Positions 1-9,525 of a DNA stretch of 64,000 bases are shown piece after piece (position 1 is the stretch's first letter; every line of letters starts with the position of its first letter). The position numbers were made by a program, and so were the translations under genes. The notes under the pieces are model-generated. The model was not told where the DNA came from. It searched no databases and was given only the letters and a program-made list of their open reading frames with translations. Source of the DNA: Skeletonema tropicum. Taxonomy: Eukaryota; Bacillariophyta; Thalassiosirophyceae; Thalassiosirales; Thalassiosiraceae. The stretch spans positions 248,001-312,000 of the forward strand of contig CM074149.1 in assembly GCA_037178625.1 (NCBI GenBank), written 5' to 3'.

Positions 1-180
1 TATTCCTATGTGCCCTACGTGAGTGCCGTTTTGACTCGGCACTAACATATTTCAATAAAAGGGCTCTTTCTTGTTGCCCAAAAATCATGCGTTGAATACG
101 GTACTCAATTACACGAAAGCCGGTAGAGCTCCTTTTCAGTTCGGAATTGCGAGTTCGAGCAAACAAAATCACAGCTTAGC

Positions 181-430
181 GTGTCATCAACTTCAGGCTA
201 CTTATCCTCTCGCGCATTTCTATCTGGTCGTAAAATCAACTCTGCTACTAAAGAGAATGTGAGAGGAGTATTCCGGTACTCTTGATAGATAGGAATCAGT
301 AATAAAGTACCGCTTCAGCTTGAACTTAGATTTAATTCTCCGGCACAGGCCTGTCCCAAGGAGATTTGTCAACCAAAATCTTGCTTTAATAGCGAACAGT
401 AAAAGTGAAACTGCATGCAATCTCTGACAG
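181..430 (+). promoter_or_regulatory. Shared upstream module, copy 1 (before ankyrin gene A)
   Basis: About 240 bp that recurs nearly base for base at 1491-1734 and, in part and inverted, at about 24690-24850. It contains AGGAATCAGTAATAAAGTAC, GGCACAGGCCTGTCCCAAGG and GCATGCAATCTCTGACAGAG. In all three places it lies upstream of a family gene (ankyrin A at 627, X1 at 1835, X3 ending at 24623). A promoter or 5' regulatory role is inferred from position only. Bases 1-180 show nothing I recognise. Confidence 0.5.
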
Positions 431-626
431 AGCCGACATCACTCGTGGCAACACTCATCTTCGCCGCAGAAAAAGTATGTACACATGAAGAGAGGCTCAA
501 AACGCTCATCAAGCAACTGCATCATCACCTCACCTCATATCATTTCAGTTAGTATCCCCTTTCATAAAACAAGAACTCCAAAAGCTACACACAAACAACT
601 GAAATACATCAACGATAAAAAACAAC

Positions 627-1301
627 ATGACCAGCTCCATAGTAATGAAATCGATAGCACTTCTCCTTCGCATCATCGAGTTGAAAGATTGGCAAAGCCT
701 GGAGGAAATTGCTCTTTCTAACCCCACTATCTTCCGAACTCTATGCGAGGACATCGCTGGATGTGAAGAGTTCCACGGTATGACTCTACTTCATGCTGTA
801 GCGAGATTCGATGCACCCCTGACCGTTGTCGCCAAGATGATCGAGATTTGCCCCGATCTCCCATCTGCTACCGATTGCCTGGGCAGGACTCCCCTTCACG
901 TGGCTGCTGGTCTAGGAGCGTCACCGGATGTGATCAAGCTCATCGCCCATTCTTGGCCGGCTGCATGCATCTCACCGGACGAAGACGGAAAGACTCCATT
1001 ACATTTTGCTTGCGACACTTCTTGTGAGCTGTTTGCGGACGATTCTAACAACAAGACCCCTTCACGAGCAGTACCGAATCATGATTCTATCCGCTACTTG
1101 CTGTCAGAGTGTCTCCATCCAGCCGCAATGGAAGACCTTGACGAAATGAATCCTCTGGAATACGCCATCCTGAGTGATGCTGAGATGGAAACTGTCAAGT
1201 TGTTACAGCTTGCGGTATCGGTGGAGATACAGTCGCGATCGAAATCGAAAAGTCCAGTCAATCCTCCAGTCAATGCTTCGTCAGTTTCCGTGAGAGCATG
1301 A
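627..1301 (+). CDS. Ankyrin-repeat protein A
   Basis: A 224-residue protein with no introns needed. After a short helical N-terminus (about 1-48) come ankyrin repeats: GMTLLHAVARFDAP (about 50-83), GRTPLHVAAGLGAS (about 86-119), GKTPLHFACDTS (about 122-135) and a degenerate NPLEYAILSDAEMETVKLL (about 176-194). The C-terminal 30 residues are Ser/Lys-rich. Ankyrin repeats mediate protein-protein contacts, and no catalytic domain or targeting signal is visible, so the partner is unknown. It is a paralogue of the proteins ending at 29846 and 32918 (same architecture, same PLEYAI.SDA motif) and of the copy split by the retrotransposon at 3846-9995. The ATG at 627 follows the shared upstream module at 181-430. 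Identification as ankyrin is secure; the role is not known. Confidence 0.85.
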   Translation: MTSSIVMKSIALLLRIIELKDWQSLEEIALSNPTIFRTLCEDIAGCEEFHGMTLLHAVARFDAPLTVVAKMIEICPDLPSATDCLGRTPLHVAAGLGASPDVIKLIAHSWPAACISPDEDGKTPLHFACDTSCELFADDSNNKTPSRAVPNHDSIRYLLSECLHPAAMEDLDEMNPLEYAILSDAEMETVKLLQLAVSVEIQSRSKSKSPVNPPVNASSVSVRA

Positions 1302-1490
1302 ATATAGGCCTAGGATATTATTGAATGTTGAAATAGTTTATAGTAGACTTGCTTTGAATTTTAAGTAGACCAGAGCTAGCAGTAGCAGACGCATTATTTG
1401 TGTTCCCCGCTCTATCTCCTCTGATTCTGCAAATCAGATTTTTGTACTCCTCTCTTGAGTATGTAAGGCTAATGAAGTCCCTCCATAACA

Positions 1491-1734
1491 TCAACTTCAG
1501 GCTACTCATCCTCTCGCGCATCTCTATCTGGTCGTAAAATCAACTCTGCTACTACTAAAGAGAATGTGAGAGGAGTATTCCGGTACTCTTCATAGGTAGG
1601 AATCAGTAATAAAGTACCGCTTCAGCTTGAACTTCGATTTCATTCTCCGGCACAGGCCTGTCCCAAGGAGATTAGTCAACCAAAATAAAGTGAAACTGCA
1701 TGCAATCTCTGACAGAGCCGACATCACTCCGACA
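1491..1734 (+). promoter_or_regulatory. Shared upstream module, copy 2 (before X1)
   Basis: Near-identical direct repeat of 181-430, differing by small indels (for example CTACTACTAAAG for CTACTAAAG) and a short deletion after GTCAACCAAAAT. It ends about 100 bp before the X1 start codon, suggesting that ankyrin A and X1 are driven by the same control sequence. The region 1302-1490 is the 3' flank of ankyrin A, and parts of it are also present downstream of the disrupted ankyrin copy (about 3720-3845). Confidence 0.55.
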
Positions 1735-1834
1735 AAACTCCTTCGCCTTAGGTAATAAGTAGGTTCTCCGACACACAGTAAGGCTCAAAACGCTCAATAA
1801 CTGCATCATCACCTCCACCTCATATCATTTCAAT

Positions 1835-2557
1835 ATGAACTCGATCTCTGGCAACAATAACCAACAAATCAAGTTTCTCTTCGCCCGCCTCAGAGAGCAC
1901 CTTGAGCATCAAAGACAACAACACGAGAACAGCAGCATGGTGTACGAATCCGGCACTGAATCATCAGACGACGACAGCGAGGATAGCAGTCATTGCGGCC
2001 CCATCAAGAATACGATCAACCGTCGTTGCGCACAAACTTCCTGCACTGACGAGAAGAAGCCATCGTCGACCCCTCAAGGTGTCAACAGTGAAGTACGGTC
2101 TCCACCACCGTACACACTGCCGTACGTCACATTCAAAGAGGATGACTGTGACGAGGCGGAGAAGCTAGCACGTGCCAAGAGGATTGAGGTCATTATGAGG
2201 CTATCTGCAGAGGCCAAGGCGAAGGAGGCGGAACGGAAGAGGGTGGCGAACATCCGACCTCTTTCGTGGGACAAGCCAACATTTGATTATCCATCGAATT
2301 CCTCGACCTCGAATTCATCTACGACCACCACTGCTGCTGCTCCTGATGTTCCTCCAAAGGCACCTTCGCCAACGCTAGGGAAGCGAAAGTCGCGGCAAGA
2401 GGGTCTGTCAAGAAGCTCCCATTCCATCTATTTTGCATCGTCCAGAATTGCTACAGAGGATGAGATTCAATCGTTAGTAGACTTTGCCAACGAGTACTTC
2501 CCTTCTGGGAAGCGCAGAAGAAGCACTGACAAGGGTGGAGATGATCAGAAGTCTTAA
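1835..2557 (+). CDS. Family X protein X1, unknown function
   Basis: 240 residues that I do not recognise. It opens with MNSISGNNNQQIKFLFARLREHL, followed by a Gln/His/Ser stretch, an acidic serine run (about 38-53), a basic-acidic helical segment (about 105-142, EAEKLARAKRIEVIMRLSAEAKAKEAERKR) likely to form a coiled coil, a Ser/Thr/Ala/Pro low-complexity linker (about 155-180), and a conserved tail RIATEDEIQSLVDFANEYF followed by a basic cluster GKRRRS. No signal peptide or membrane segment is visible; the basic cluster could be a nuclear signal (inference). It is almost identical to X3 at 23895-24623 on the other strand, and its two ends match the shorter X2 at 19039-19461. The ATG at 1835 is shared by all full copies. 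Conservation of the reading frame between copies supports a real gene. Confidence 0.7.
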   Translation: MNSISGNNNQQIKFLFARLREHLEHQRQQHENSSMVYESGTESSDDDSEDSSHCGPIKNTINRRCAQTSCTDEKKPSSTPQGVNSEVRSPPPYTLPYVTFKEDDCDEAEKLARAKRIEVIMRLSAEAKAKEAERKRVANIRPLSWDKPTFDYPSNSSTSNSSTTTTAAAPDVPPKAPSPTLGKRKSRQEGLSRSSHSIYFASSRIATEDEIQSLVDFANEYFPSGKRRRSTDKGGDDQKS

Positions 2558-2974
2558 CCCTCAAGCTTACCTCTGTCTGCTGAGGCTGTCTAAGTTAAGA
2601 GAGTAGCGCTTACCATTTTTGAAACTTGTAGAATAACTTATCACAGTTGTGATACTTGTATAGACTCAATTTTGGCATTTACTTCGTATTGTATCTTTGC
2701 TGCGTTACGATTCAGATTTTGCATGGTAAAAGAGCGGACAATCAGATGATGATAAATAGAATTAGTTTAGCTTGGTACTCAAGCAAGAACTTTTTCTGGG
2801 GCAAAACCTGGATCTGAACTTCTTGCCCATTGCAGCTAATGAGAAGAGTTTAGTTCATATCTTTTGGTCCTGGAACTAACAAGTCAATTACTCTTCTTGT
2901 CGTCTACAATTACATATGCAATAAGCAGCGCGGAGGTCCATTCCAATGTAAATCCTATTTATATCGAGTTACAT

Positions 2975-3128
2975 CTAAATCATACATTTACATTCGAAAC
3001 ATTCTAGTCTTTGAATTTTCATACTCTTCATCTCGAAAGCATCATCATCGACCTCCTTGGCAACGTTTCGAATGACTACATCTCCCCCGGTGTCATCTTC
3101 GTCGAGTGGTAATCCTTGACCATTATCT
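2975..3128 (-). pseudogene. Family Y gene, 3' fragment
   Basis: Read on the minus strand it gives DNGQGLPLDEDDTGGDVVIR, matching the C-terminal part of the Y protein at 22906-23298, then continues in frame to a different tail ending in ECKCMI and a TAG at 2977-2975. The 5' two thirds are missing: similarity stops at 3128, the edge of the inverted duplication. The intact Y gene has a short rearranged end just after DVVIR, so this fragment may preserve the older C-terminus. Confidence 0.65.
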
Positions 3129-3149
3129 ATTACAAATCGTCTTTACTGG

Positions 3150-3310
3150 TTGATTATTTCACATGTTTCATTCCAGAGATATCTTTCACTCCAACGAGAT
3201 GTCCAAGCTTCGTCTCTCTAGCTTGAGCTTGTTCAAATTTAGTCGAGCGATGCAGGGTTTATCCGTCATTTCGCTTGAACTTCCTGTCCGTCTCCAAGTA
3301 CAGCTTTATG
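3150..3310 (-). repeat. Dispersed 3'-flank module of family Z
   Basis: The reverse complement of this segment (GACGAAGCTTGGACATCTCG, ACGGACAGGAA..TTCAAGCGAAATGACGG) matches the 3' flank of both family Z genes (about 28905-29040 and 31965-32100). The small plus-strand ORF here is therefore probably not a gene. Bases 3311-3719 hold nothing I can identify. Confidence 0.55.
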
Positions 3311-3719
3311 CCGAGAACGGGTTCATTAAAACGACTGACAATAATCTTCTTGGCTATCTACTATCTACCCAAGAACAAGCCAATGGAATTAGGATGGTGC
3401 CGACAGACTGAAAACTAACTCTAAGTTGAACTCTTGTTGGGAGAGAGGTTGTGGTTTCGCTCATGCAAACTTAAAAGGGTAGACTTGTCAGCGGTGGCAC
3501 TAAGTACTTACAACATGAAACATATATACTTACAGCAAGCAAATGTATTATTGCTTGCTCTGTGCACTTCTGAGCGCAAGGTGATGAGACTCTTGTCTCT
3601 GGGCTGTTCTCATTTGACCATGACGTGCATCTCGTTTATCTACATAGTCATCTTCAGATTTCGCCAATAAAAGGGTAGCCCATGAAGAAGTACGGTCAGC
3701 TCAGAGACACAGTGCTAGA

Positions 3720-3878
3720 ATAATTTAAATCATAGAAAGTCAATTGATACGTCTGCTTCTGCTAGCTCTGGTCTACTTTTATTCTAGGCAAGTTTGCTAT
3801 TATTTCAACTCCTATGCTCCTATCCTATACTCCCATATTCAGCTCTTACCTCACGGAAACTGGCAAAGCATTGACTGG
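3720..3878 (-). pseudogene. Ankyrin gene, 3' end, cut off by the retrotransposon
   Basis: On the minus strand, starting at the retrotransposon edge (3878), the sequence gives the last codons of an ankyrin paralogue (CAATGCTTTGCCAGTTTCCG, then TAA at 3848-3846), followed by its 3' flank. Both correspond to positions 1270-1400 downstream of and within ankyrin A (shared AGTAGACCAGAGCTAGCAG). The 5' part of the same gene lies at 9759-9995, on the other side of the element. Confidence 0.8.
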
Positions 3879-4105
3879 TGTCCAATCTAGCTAACAATTG
3901 AGCTTATTATTGATCAATAGATGTAACGAATAGAATTATTATGACTTAAAATATAAAGGAAACGATCAACGTTTTTGGGTTCGGTTCAACTTGTGCTTTC
4001 ATTGGCGATGGCCGCGAGAAAGCATTCCGAAACATATTGAGAAACGAGAAACCAGATAACATAAATATGAATTTGATTGATGTCCGACACTACGTAGGTG
4101 TGACA
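3879..4105 (-). repeat. 3' LTR of the gypsy element
   Basis: A 227-bp repeat identical by eye to 9526-9752, with TGTC...GACA ends. It is preceded on the left by ACTGG, the 5-bp target duplication. Confidence 0.93.
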
Positions 4106-4116
4106 TTCTACCCCTC

Positions 4117-7100
4117 CTAAGAGGGCGCAACGATTTGTTGTAAGACTTGAGGTGTAGGTTGCCTGTAGGGCTTGACGCGTCGGATGTTGAGACGCTCTTG
4201 TAGATGTTGGGTGAGTTGAATAGTGATGTTACCATTGACATGGATTCTTGTGATAGTGAAGGGGCCCTTCCAACGATCATCGAGTTTGGCAGGATCGAAG
4301 ATCTTCTTCATGACTTGTTCTCCAACGCGATAATCGTAGCTGTACCGCTTGGCGTTGAGTCGTTTGGCATCCTTGTCGACACGGCGTTGGCGGCGAAGGT
4401 TGATCTCGTTCATATCATATTGAACTGGAAGGTTGAAGATCATATCGCGTCCAAAGGCCAGTGCTGCTGGGGCATACCCAGTAGATTGCGACGGGGTTGC
4501 ACGGATAGAACTGAGAGTATCAGATAAGATTGTTCCCATCAAGTCTTCGGCTTCAGTCAAGGTGCGAGGGTTGTGATTGGAAAGTTGAGCTCGAATGGAG
4601 TTTCCCATAGTAAGATGCAGGCGTTCGATGATCGCATTGCTTTGGGGGTTACGAGCTGTCGATGGGGCTGATGCAATACCAGCATCGTGCAACAACCGCT
4701 GGAACTGAGGTCCAATAAATTCACCACCTTGATCATGAGCGCAAACTTCGGGTCTTGGATATCTTGAGAGCCATAATTCATTGAACTTGCGAGCTACGTT
4801 TTCGCTAGTCTTGCGCTTGATCATGATGGCATCTGGGTAACCAGTGGCACGATCGATTGCCGTCAGGGCATAGAACTCATAGGCTTTACCGTGTCGTCCT
4901 GATGTTTTGACATACCACGGGCCCACAAGGTCTACGTCACATTGCTTCCATGGATTGAGATCTTGTACTTGACGTGGAGGGAAATGGCCATAGCCGCGTT
5001 GGCCAATCTTTGTGCGCTGACAAACATCGCACGAAAAGGCTGCTATTCGGGCTGCTAATTGGGGATGATAGAACTTGGAAAGTGCATAAGTAACTGCCTT
5101 TGCTCCTGGATGATTCAACAGGAGGTGGAAGTATTCAATCGCGGCATCCACGGCATTGTCTGTGAGGACTATCTTCAAGGTCGATTCATCTTGAGGAGTA
5201 GGGCTATAGCAAATCAGCGACGTATCATGGCGACCAAACGTTCGACGATGGTAGAACGTTGGGGAAGTAGTGAGCTTCTGCTGAAGGGTAGGACAGCGGC
5301 TCTGCTCTTCTGCAAGCCATTGATAGCGCAAAGGGTTCTGGACGGTAGAAGGAAGATTCATGAACTGTTGCAATTGATGTAGCGGGAACTCGTCATCACT
5401 GGCCAACTCTGCTAGTTGTTCTTCAAAGATGCTGGGTTCTTCATCTTGATTGACATCTTGGGGAACTGGATTGAATTGAACTGGAGTAGGGGATAGTTCA
5501 TCCTGCCTCTTCTCGGCTCCTGAGAAATCAAACTTGGGGAGTCGACTGTACGCGTCCGCTAGCACATTAAGCTTGCCTGGATGATAGAACCATTCGGCAT
5601 GAAAAGATTCGAGGAAACATCTCCAACGAAGGACTCTCTGACTGTTCAGGTTAGAGAATGTAAGGTTGCGATGGTCAGTGAAGATTTTGATCTTTGCTCC
5701 AAATAGCATGGTACGATATTCCGTGAGAGTGCTGACGATTGCCAGGAGCTCCTTCTCCATCGTTGTGTATCGAGACTGTGCCGCCGAGAGTCTTTTGGAG
5801 TAATACGCAACAGGGCGCCCGCCTTGAAGTATGGCTGCTCCCAGTTGATAATCAGAACTGTCCGTGTAGACTTCAAAAGGCTCATTGTGGTTGGGGTAGG
5901 CACACAAAGCATCACTTGCAATAACTTGCTTCACTTCCTGAAAAACTTTCTCTAATTCTGGAGTCCAAACGATCGGTGCTTTCTTCTTCTGAATACCGCG
6001 GATAAGTTGAGTGAACGGAGAGAGGAGATGGCTTCGTCGAGGCCAGAAGTCACGATACCAGTTGATGAGGCCCACAAGCGTTCGCACTTCGCTAGCGTTG
6101 GTAGGCCGTTTCAAATCAAGAACCGCTTGAACTTTCTTCTGCCAAGGTTGAATGCCATCCTTGGAGACCCAATGACCAAGGAAGTCCCCTTCTGCAATAC
6201 CGAATTCGCACTTCAAAGGGTTAACACTAAACCCTGCCTCTTCAAGGCGCCTGAACACTTCGTTGAGGGTGCGTGTATGGTCTTCCCAAGTATCTGACCA
6301 TATGGCGATGTCATCAATGTAAACTTCAACGTCATCTAAATCTCGAAGAACTTCCTCAATAACTGACTGCGCAAATGCTGGAGAGTTGCGGAGACCCATA
6401 GGAGCTCTCGTCCAACGAAAGAGACCGAACGGTGTTGATATAGTGGTGAGGTCCTTAGCTTTGTCCGTCAATTCAAACGAATAGAACATCATGCTCAAAT
6501 CAAGTTTCGTCATGTACTGGAATCCCGAACGCTTTCGGATCAGGTCTTGGATGATAGGGAGAGTATAATCCTTGGGTTTGATGACCTTATTGAGCTCACG
6601 TAGATCTGCTATGAAACGAACTTTGCCATCTTTCTTGGGAACAATAAACGAAGGCAGTCCCCATGCAGACGGGCCAGAGACTCTTTCAAGAACACCTATG
6701 TCGATGAGACGCAGCAACTCCTTCTTGAATGTTTCCATATGGACTCGAGGAGTAGGGTAAGGCCGCCGAAAAACTGGTTGTGCTCCTGGTTGTAATTCAA
6801 TATCCATCTTGGCTCCTTTGTAGACATGAAGCTTGCCGTCGAAGAGCTTGTAATGCTTGCGTAACATCTCGCTGAGGTCCTGGCGCTGAGTCGGAGACAG
6901 ATGCTGACAATTCTCTTTGATGACCTCATCCACATTTATCTCGTCATAGGTTGAATCAGCAATTGACGTAGCGAAAGAGTCGAGGTAGTTCAGATCGTCA
7001 TCTTCATCTTCAATGATGCATCCATCGATTGCTGCACTTAGTCGCTCCTTTGTAAAGTTGGAGTTCATTGGAATGCGCTTGCCCTGCCACCCGAGCTCGA

Positions 7101-8127
7101 GTCTTTCGTAATCAACTATTAGACCTATCTTCCGCAGGAAATCATTACCAAGTATCAAATCAAACGAACACTTGGCGTCAAAGACGAGGAACTCTTGACT
7201 GTCAACGGTGAGGTTGGCATCGAATTCAGGGAACTTGATTCCTTCACCGAGGAGGGATCCAACTGGTGCATAGTTGCCTGCAATGGTATTACATATTGTT
7301 GTTTTTGATGGTTGAAGAAGGGCTGCTCCGGGTGGTAAAACACTCCGGTGAGCCATCGATACGCTGCCACCGGTGTCAAAAAGGCACTTGAGGAAGCGAT
7401 TGGATTCGACTCCATTGACTGACTTGACCATAGCGTATGCAGTTGCCATAGGGACTGTTCTGCCTTTTGAATCTACTTGGAAGGTGATCTGAGGGTCACT
7501 GAACTGAAATGACTCGAGGATCGCCCCAAATTGCTTGACTCGTTTGTCACAAATGCTTGGTAGCTGCAATGCTGCTCCCAAATCGACTAGTTCATTGCCG
7601 TAAGATTCAACGACTGTATCTGGAAAAATGTTGAAATCCCAAGCTTCCGCATTAGATTGGCCTGGGATTGGATCGAGCACGTGATATTCAGGACAATCCA
7701 CTCTCTGCGCTTCGATAGCGACTACTTCATTAGTGAAAGGAATGTTGTTGATGGTTGCAGCTAGTGCATCCTCCGCAAAGTGACTATTGAACAATTCGTT
7801 CAAGAACTCATCATCATGAAGTTGAGCGTCTGATGCGATGCGGTCGAGCATTGGTGCAGGGCTAGAAGCTGGCTGCGCTCTTGGATCCTTACATATCGGG
7901 ACTCCACTATTCAAGCTGGGCTGTGCTTGCAGAGCGGCAGGAACTGTATTATTGTTCCCGCGGATGCAACATGGAAGTTGAACATCAATCGCGCTCGGAG
8001 GCTCTGAGGTCACATTGTTGACATGATACTCAAGAGCAGCTGGGGCATTAGCATACCCTGTTACTTCTTCAAGGCTCGTAGAATAGATATCGATGAAAGT
8101 AGTGCAATTCCCAACAGGGTCGGCGTT
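4117..8127 (-). CDS. pol: Gypsy pol: protease, RT, RNase H, integrase
   Basis: Open from codon 1 after the gag TGA (8127) to TAG at 4119-4117, about 1,336 codons. No ATG lies near the start, so expression as a Gag-Pol readthrough product is inferred. Numbering from the GTG at 8013: aspartic protease LFDTGGS near 211; reverse transcriptase with FIADLRELN and the catalytic VYIDDI near 565 (YIDD in place of the common YVDD); RNase H with EVYTDSSD near 717 and FTDHRNL; integrase with an H..H..C..C zinc finger (LNHPG...CDVCQ, about 966-1005) and D-D-E residues in CDVDLVGPW (about 1023), HDQGGEF (about 1092) and NAIIERL (about 1127). The C-terminus KPYRQP lacks a chromodomain. It copies element RNA into DNA and integrates it. 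All key residues appear present. Confidence 0.93.
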   Translation of the reverse strand, partial: NADPVGNCTTFIDIYSTSLEEVTGYANAPAALEYHVNNVTSEPPSAIDVQLPCCIRGNNNTVPAALQAQPSLNSGVPICKDPRAQPASSPAPMLDRIASDAQLHDDEFLNELFNSHFAEDALAATINNIPFTNEVVAIEAQRVDCPEYHVLDPIPGQSNAEAWDFNIFPDTVVESYGNELVDLGAALQLPSICDKRVKQFGAILESFQFSDPQITFQVDSKGRTVPMATAYAMVKSVNGVESNRFLKCLFDTGGSVSMAHRSVLPPGAALLQPSKTTICNTIAGNYAPVGSLLGEGIKFPEFDANLTVDSQEFLVFDAKCSFDLILGNDFLRKIGLIVDYERLELGWQGKRIPMNSNFTKERLSAAIDGCIIEDEDDDLNYLDSFATSIADSTYDEINVDEVIKENCQHLSPTQRQDLSEMLRKHYKLFDGKLHVYKGAKMDIELQPGAQPVFRRPYPTPRVHMETFKKELLRLIDIGVLERVSGPSAWGLPSFIVPKKDGKVRFIADLRELNKVIKPKDYTLPIIQDLIRKRSGFQYMTKLDLSMMFYSFELTDKAKDLTTISTPFGLFRWTRAPMGLRNSPAFAQSVIEEVLRDLDDVEVYIDDIAIWSDTWEDHTRTLNEVFRRLEEAGFSVNPLKCEFGIAEGDFLGHWVSKDGIQPWQKKVQAVLDLKRPTNASEVRTLVGLINWYRDFWPRRSHLLSPFTQLIRGIQKKKAPIVWTPELEKVFQEVKQVIASDALCAYPNHNEPFEVYTDSSDYQLGAAILQGGRPVAYYSKRLSAAQSRYTTMEKELLAIVSTLTEYRTMLFGAKIKIFTDHRNLTFSNLNSQRVLRWRCFLESFHAEWFYHPGKLNVLADAYSRLPKFDFSGAEKRQDELSPTPVQFNPVPQDVNQDEEPSIFEEQLAELASDDEFPLHQLQQFMNLPSTVQNPLRYQWLAEEQSRCPTLQQKLTTSPTFYHRRTFGRHDTSLICYSPTPQDESTLKIVLTDNAVDAAIEYFHLLLNHPGAKAVTYALSKFYHPQLAARIAAFSCDVCQRTKIGQRGYGHFPPRQVQDLNPWKQCDVDLVGPWYVKTSGRHGKAYEFYALTAIDRATGYPDAIMIKRKTSENVARKFNELWLSRYPRPEVCAHDQGGEFIGPQFQRLLHDAGIASAPSTARNPQSNAIIERLHLTMGNSIRAQLSNHNPRTLTEAEDLMGTILSDTLSSIRATPSQSTGYAPAALAFGRDMIFNLPVQYDMNEINLRRQRRVDKDAKRLNAKRYSYDYRVGEQVMKKIFDPAKLDDRWKGPFTITRIHVNGNITIQLTQHLQERLNIRRVKPYRQPTPQVLQQIVAPS

Positions 8128-9474
8128 TCAGGCCTGATGAGGGACGAAGACTCGTTGACCTTGGGCATTAACTTGGATGGAATAAAGTTGCTGTTGAACA
8201 GGTGCTGACGGAGCTGTTGCTGCAGACGTAGCAAACATTGGAGCTGGTTGCGGAGGTGCTTGGGGAACTGGAGCTGGAGGTAGTTGAGCAGGTTGTTGAG
8301 GAGCTACGAGGTAAGATCCATGTTGCTGTTGCGGGGGTTCTTGCTCGTTGCTCTTGAAACGACGCTCATAACCTTTCTTCCACCAATATGGGGCAGACGT
8401 CCTGGTTTTGCCTTGATAGAACTTCTCAGCAAGCTCCTTCTTGAAATTAGACCCGTTGAAACAATAGATACAGTCTTTCCACTTATGGTTGTGATCAGGA
8501 TGAATTGAACATTGCTTGGAGTGGAACTCCTTGCCGTTGTTGGTGTTGTTACTGTTGTTCCCATTGCCATTGCGACCGCTCTTATTGCGGTTATTCTTCT
8601 TCTTCTTCCGTTGACGTCGATCTTGGCCTCCATCTCCATCGGCTTCATCGTCATCGTCGTCATCCTTCCTCTTCCTCTTCTTCTCTTCTTGCTGTTGATA
8701 CTTCTTTCGGACTTCCTTGCCGTAATCTCGAGACCACCAGGCCTCTAGATACTCCATTACGTCGGTCCATACAAGGGCGTTGTTACCATTACCTTGGAGG
8801 TCATAAACATCAACGTCCTTCTCATCTTGGAGGAAATCTTTGGCCTCCTCGGGGAGACCAAGCATCAGAGCAGTAGTCTTTTGCATATCGGAACATTGCG
8901 CTCCTATACGAGGCATCATCTCACTGTATCTCCAAAGTTCTGACATTCGATCCACGAAGTTGCTTGGTTTGACTGGTAGGTTGAATTCCTTCTGGTGTTT
9001 GTACTGGATGCGAAGGATGTGCTGATCGAAGGCATCACCGGGGTTAGGATGTTTTGTCCACATGATGAAATAGGCACCAAGAGCATCCACGAAGTCCTGA
9101 TCGGTCGCTTGATTATTGTTATCCCAGTAGTCATGTCCCTCATCCATCAGCTTCCTCCACGTGTTCTTTGCAGGTCCATCGAGAAGCTTCCCGTAGTTGG
9201 CGAAGCGAGTGGCTGGGGCCCATTGACATTCATCCGCCATGTTGACGTAGGATTCGGCTTGGCCCAAGTAATGTTCAAGTTCCGTACTAGGTGCGTTATC
9301 CCTGAACACAATGAAGTCTTCCTCAATCTTGCTTCCATCTGGGCGAAGTCCATAGATCCTTTTACTTCCGAAACGAGGCATCTCCCTGAGCGCTGCTGCA
9401 CTTTTGGAGGTGAGTTCGTTCCGAGCGTACCTGGTGTGAAACAACCATGCGTTCTTTGATTTGTAGGTATTCAT
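8128..9474 (-). CDS. gag: Gypsy gag (capsid/nucleocapsid)
   Basis: 448 residues from ATG 9474-9472 to TGA 8130-8128. The first 250 residues are helical and resemble retrotransposon capsid (for example FVDALGAYFIMWTKHPNPGDAF and WRYSEMMPRI). A strongly basic Lys/Arg/Asp and then Asn/Gly-rich segment follows (about 270-320), then a zinc-knuckle-like CSIHPDHNHKWKDCIYC (about 325-342), then a Pro/Gln-rich tail ending VFVPHQA. It packages element RNA into virus-like particles. The stop codon is in the same frame as pol, with no other stop in the 114 bases before the first pol GTG. Confidence 0.9.
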   Translation of the reverse strand: MNTYKSKNAWLFHTRYARNELTSKSAAALREMPRFGSKRIYGLRPDGSKIEEDFIVFRDNAPSTELEHYLGQAESYVNMADECQWAPATRFANYGKLLDGPAKNTWRKLMDEGHDYWDNNNQATDQDFVDALGAYFIMWTKHPNPGDAFDQHILRIQYKHQKEFNLPVKPSNFVDRMSELWRYSEMMPRIGAQCSDMQKTTALMLGLPEEAKDFLQDEKDVDVYDLQGNGNNALVWTDVMEYLEAWWSRDYGKEVRKKYQQQEEKKRKRKDDDDDDEADGDGGQDRRQRKKKKNNRNKSGRNGNGNNSNNTNNGKEFHSKQCSIHPDHNHKWKDCIYCFNGSNFKKELAEKFYQGKTRTSAPYWWKKGYERRFKSNEQEPPQQQHGSYLVAPQQPAQLPPAPVPQAPPQPAPMFATSAATAPSAPVQQQLYSIQVNAQGQRVFVPHQA

Positions 9475-9525
9475 TTTGTACGTAGTTTTTCTTCTTGGTT
9501 GGTTTATATGGGAGTATTAATACTG

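Larger units (their letters stand above)
1620..3128. repeat. Inverted segmental duplication, left copy
   Basis: This stretch, holding the upstream module end, X1, its 3' flank and the tail of a family Y gene, recurs in inverted orientation at about 23215-24880. The match ends sharply near 3128 inside the Y coding sequence. The right copy carries about 110 extra bases around 23750-23860 that are absent here. Bases 2558-2974 contain no gene and are the convergent 3' flank shared by X and Y. Confidence 0.75.

Noticed and set aside
3163..3411. 82-residue plus-strand ORF
   Set aside because: The first 150 bases are the reverse complement of the 3' flank of family Z genes; no protein-level conservation.
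8505..8876. Cys/His-rich and Val/Leu-rich plus-strand ORFs
   Set aside because: Antisense of the Lys/Asp/Asn-rich segment of gag.
4204..9459. Plus-strand ORFs across the retrotransposon (for example 4204-4527, 8995-9459)
   Set aside because: Antisense shadows of gag and pol; no independent motifs.
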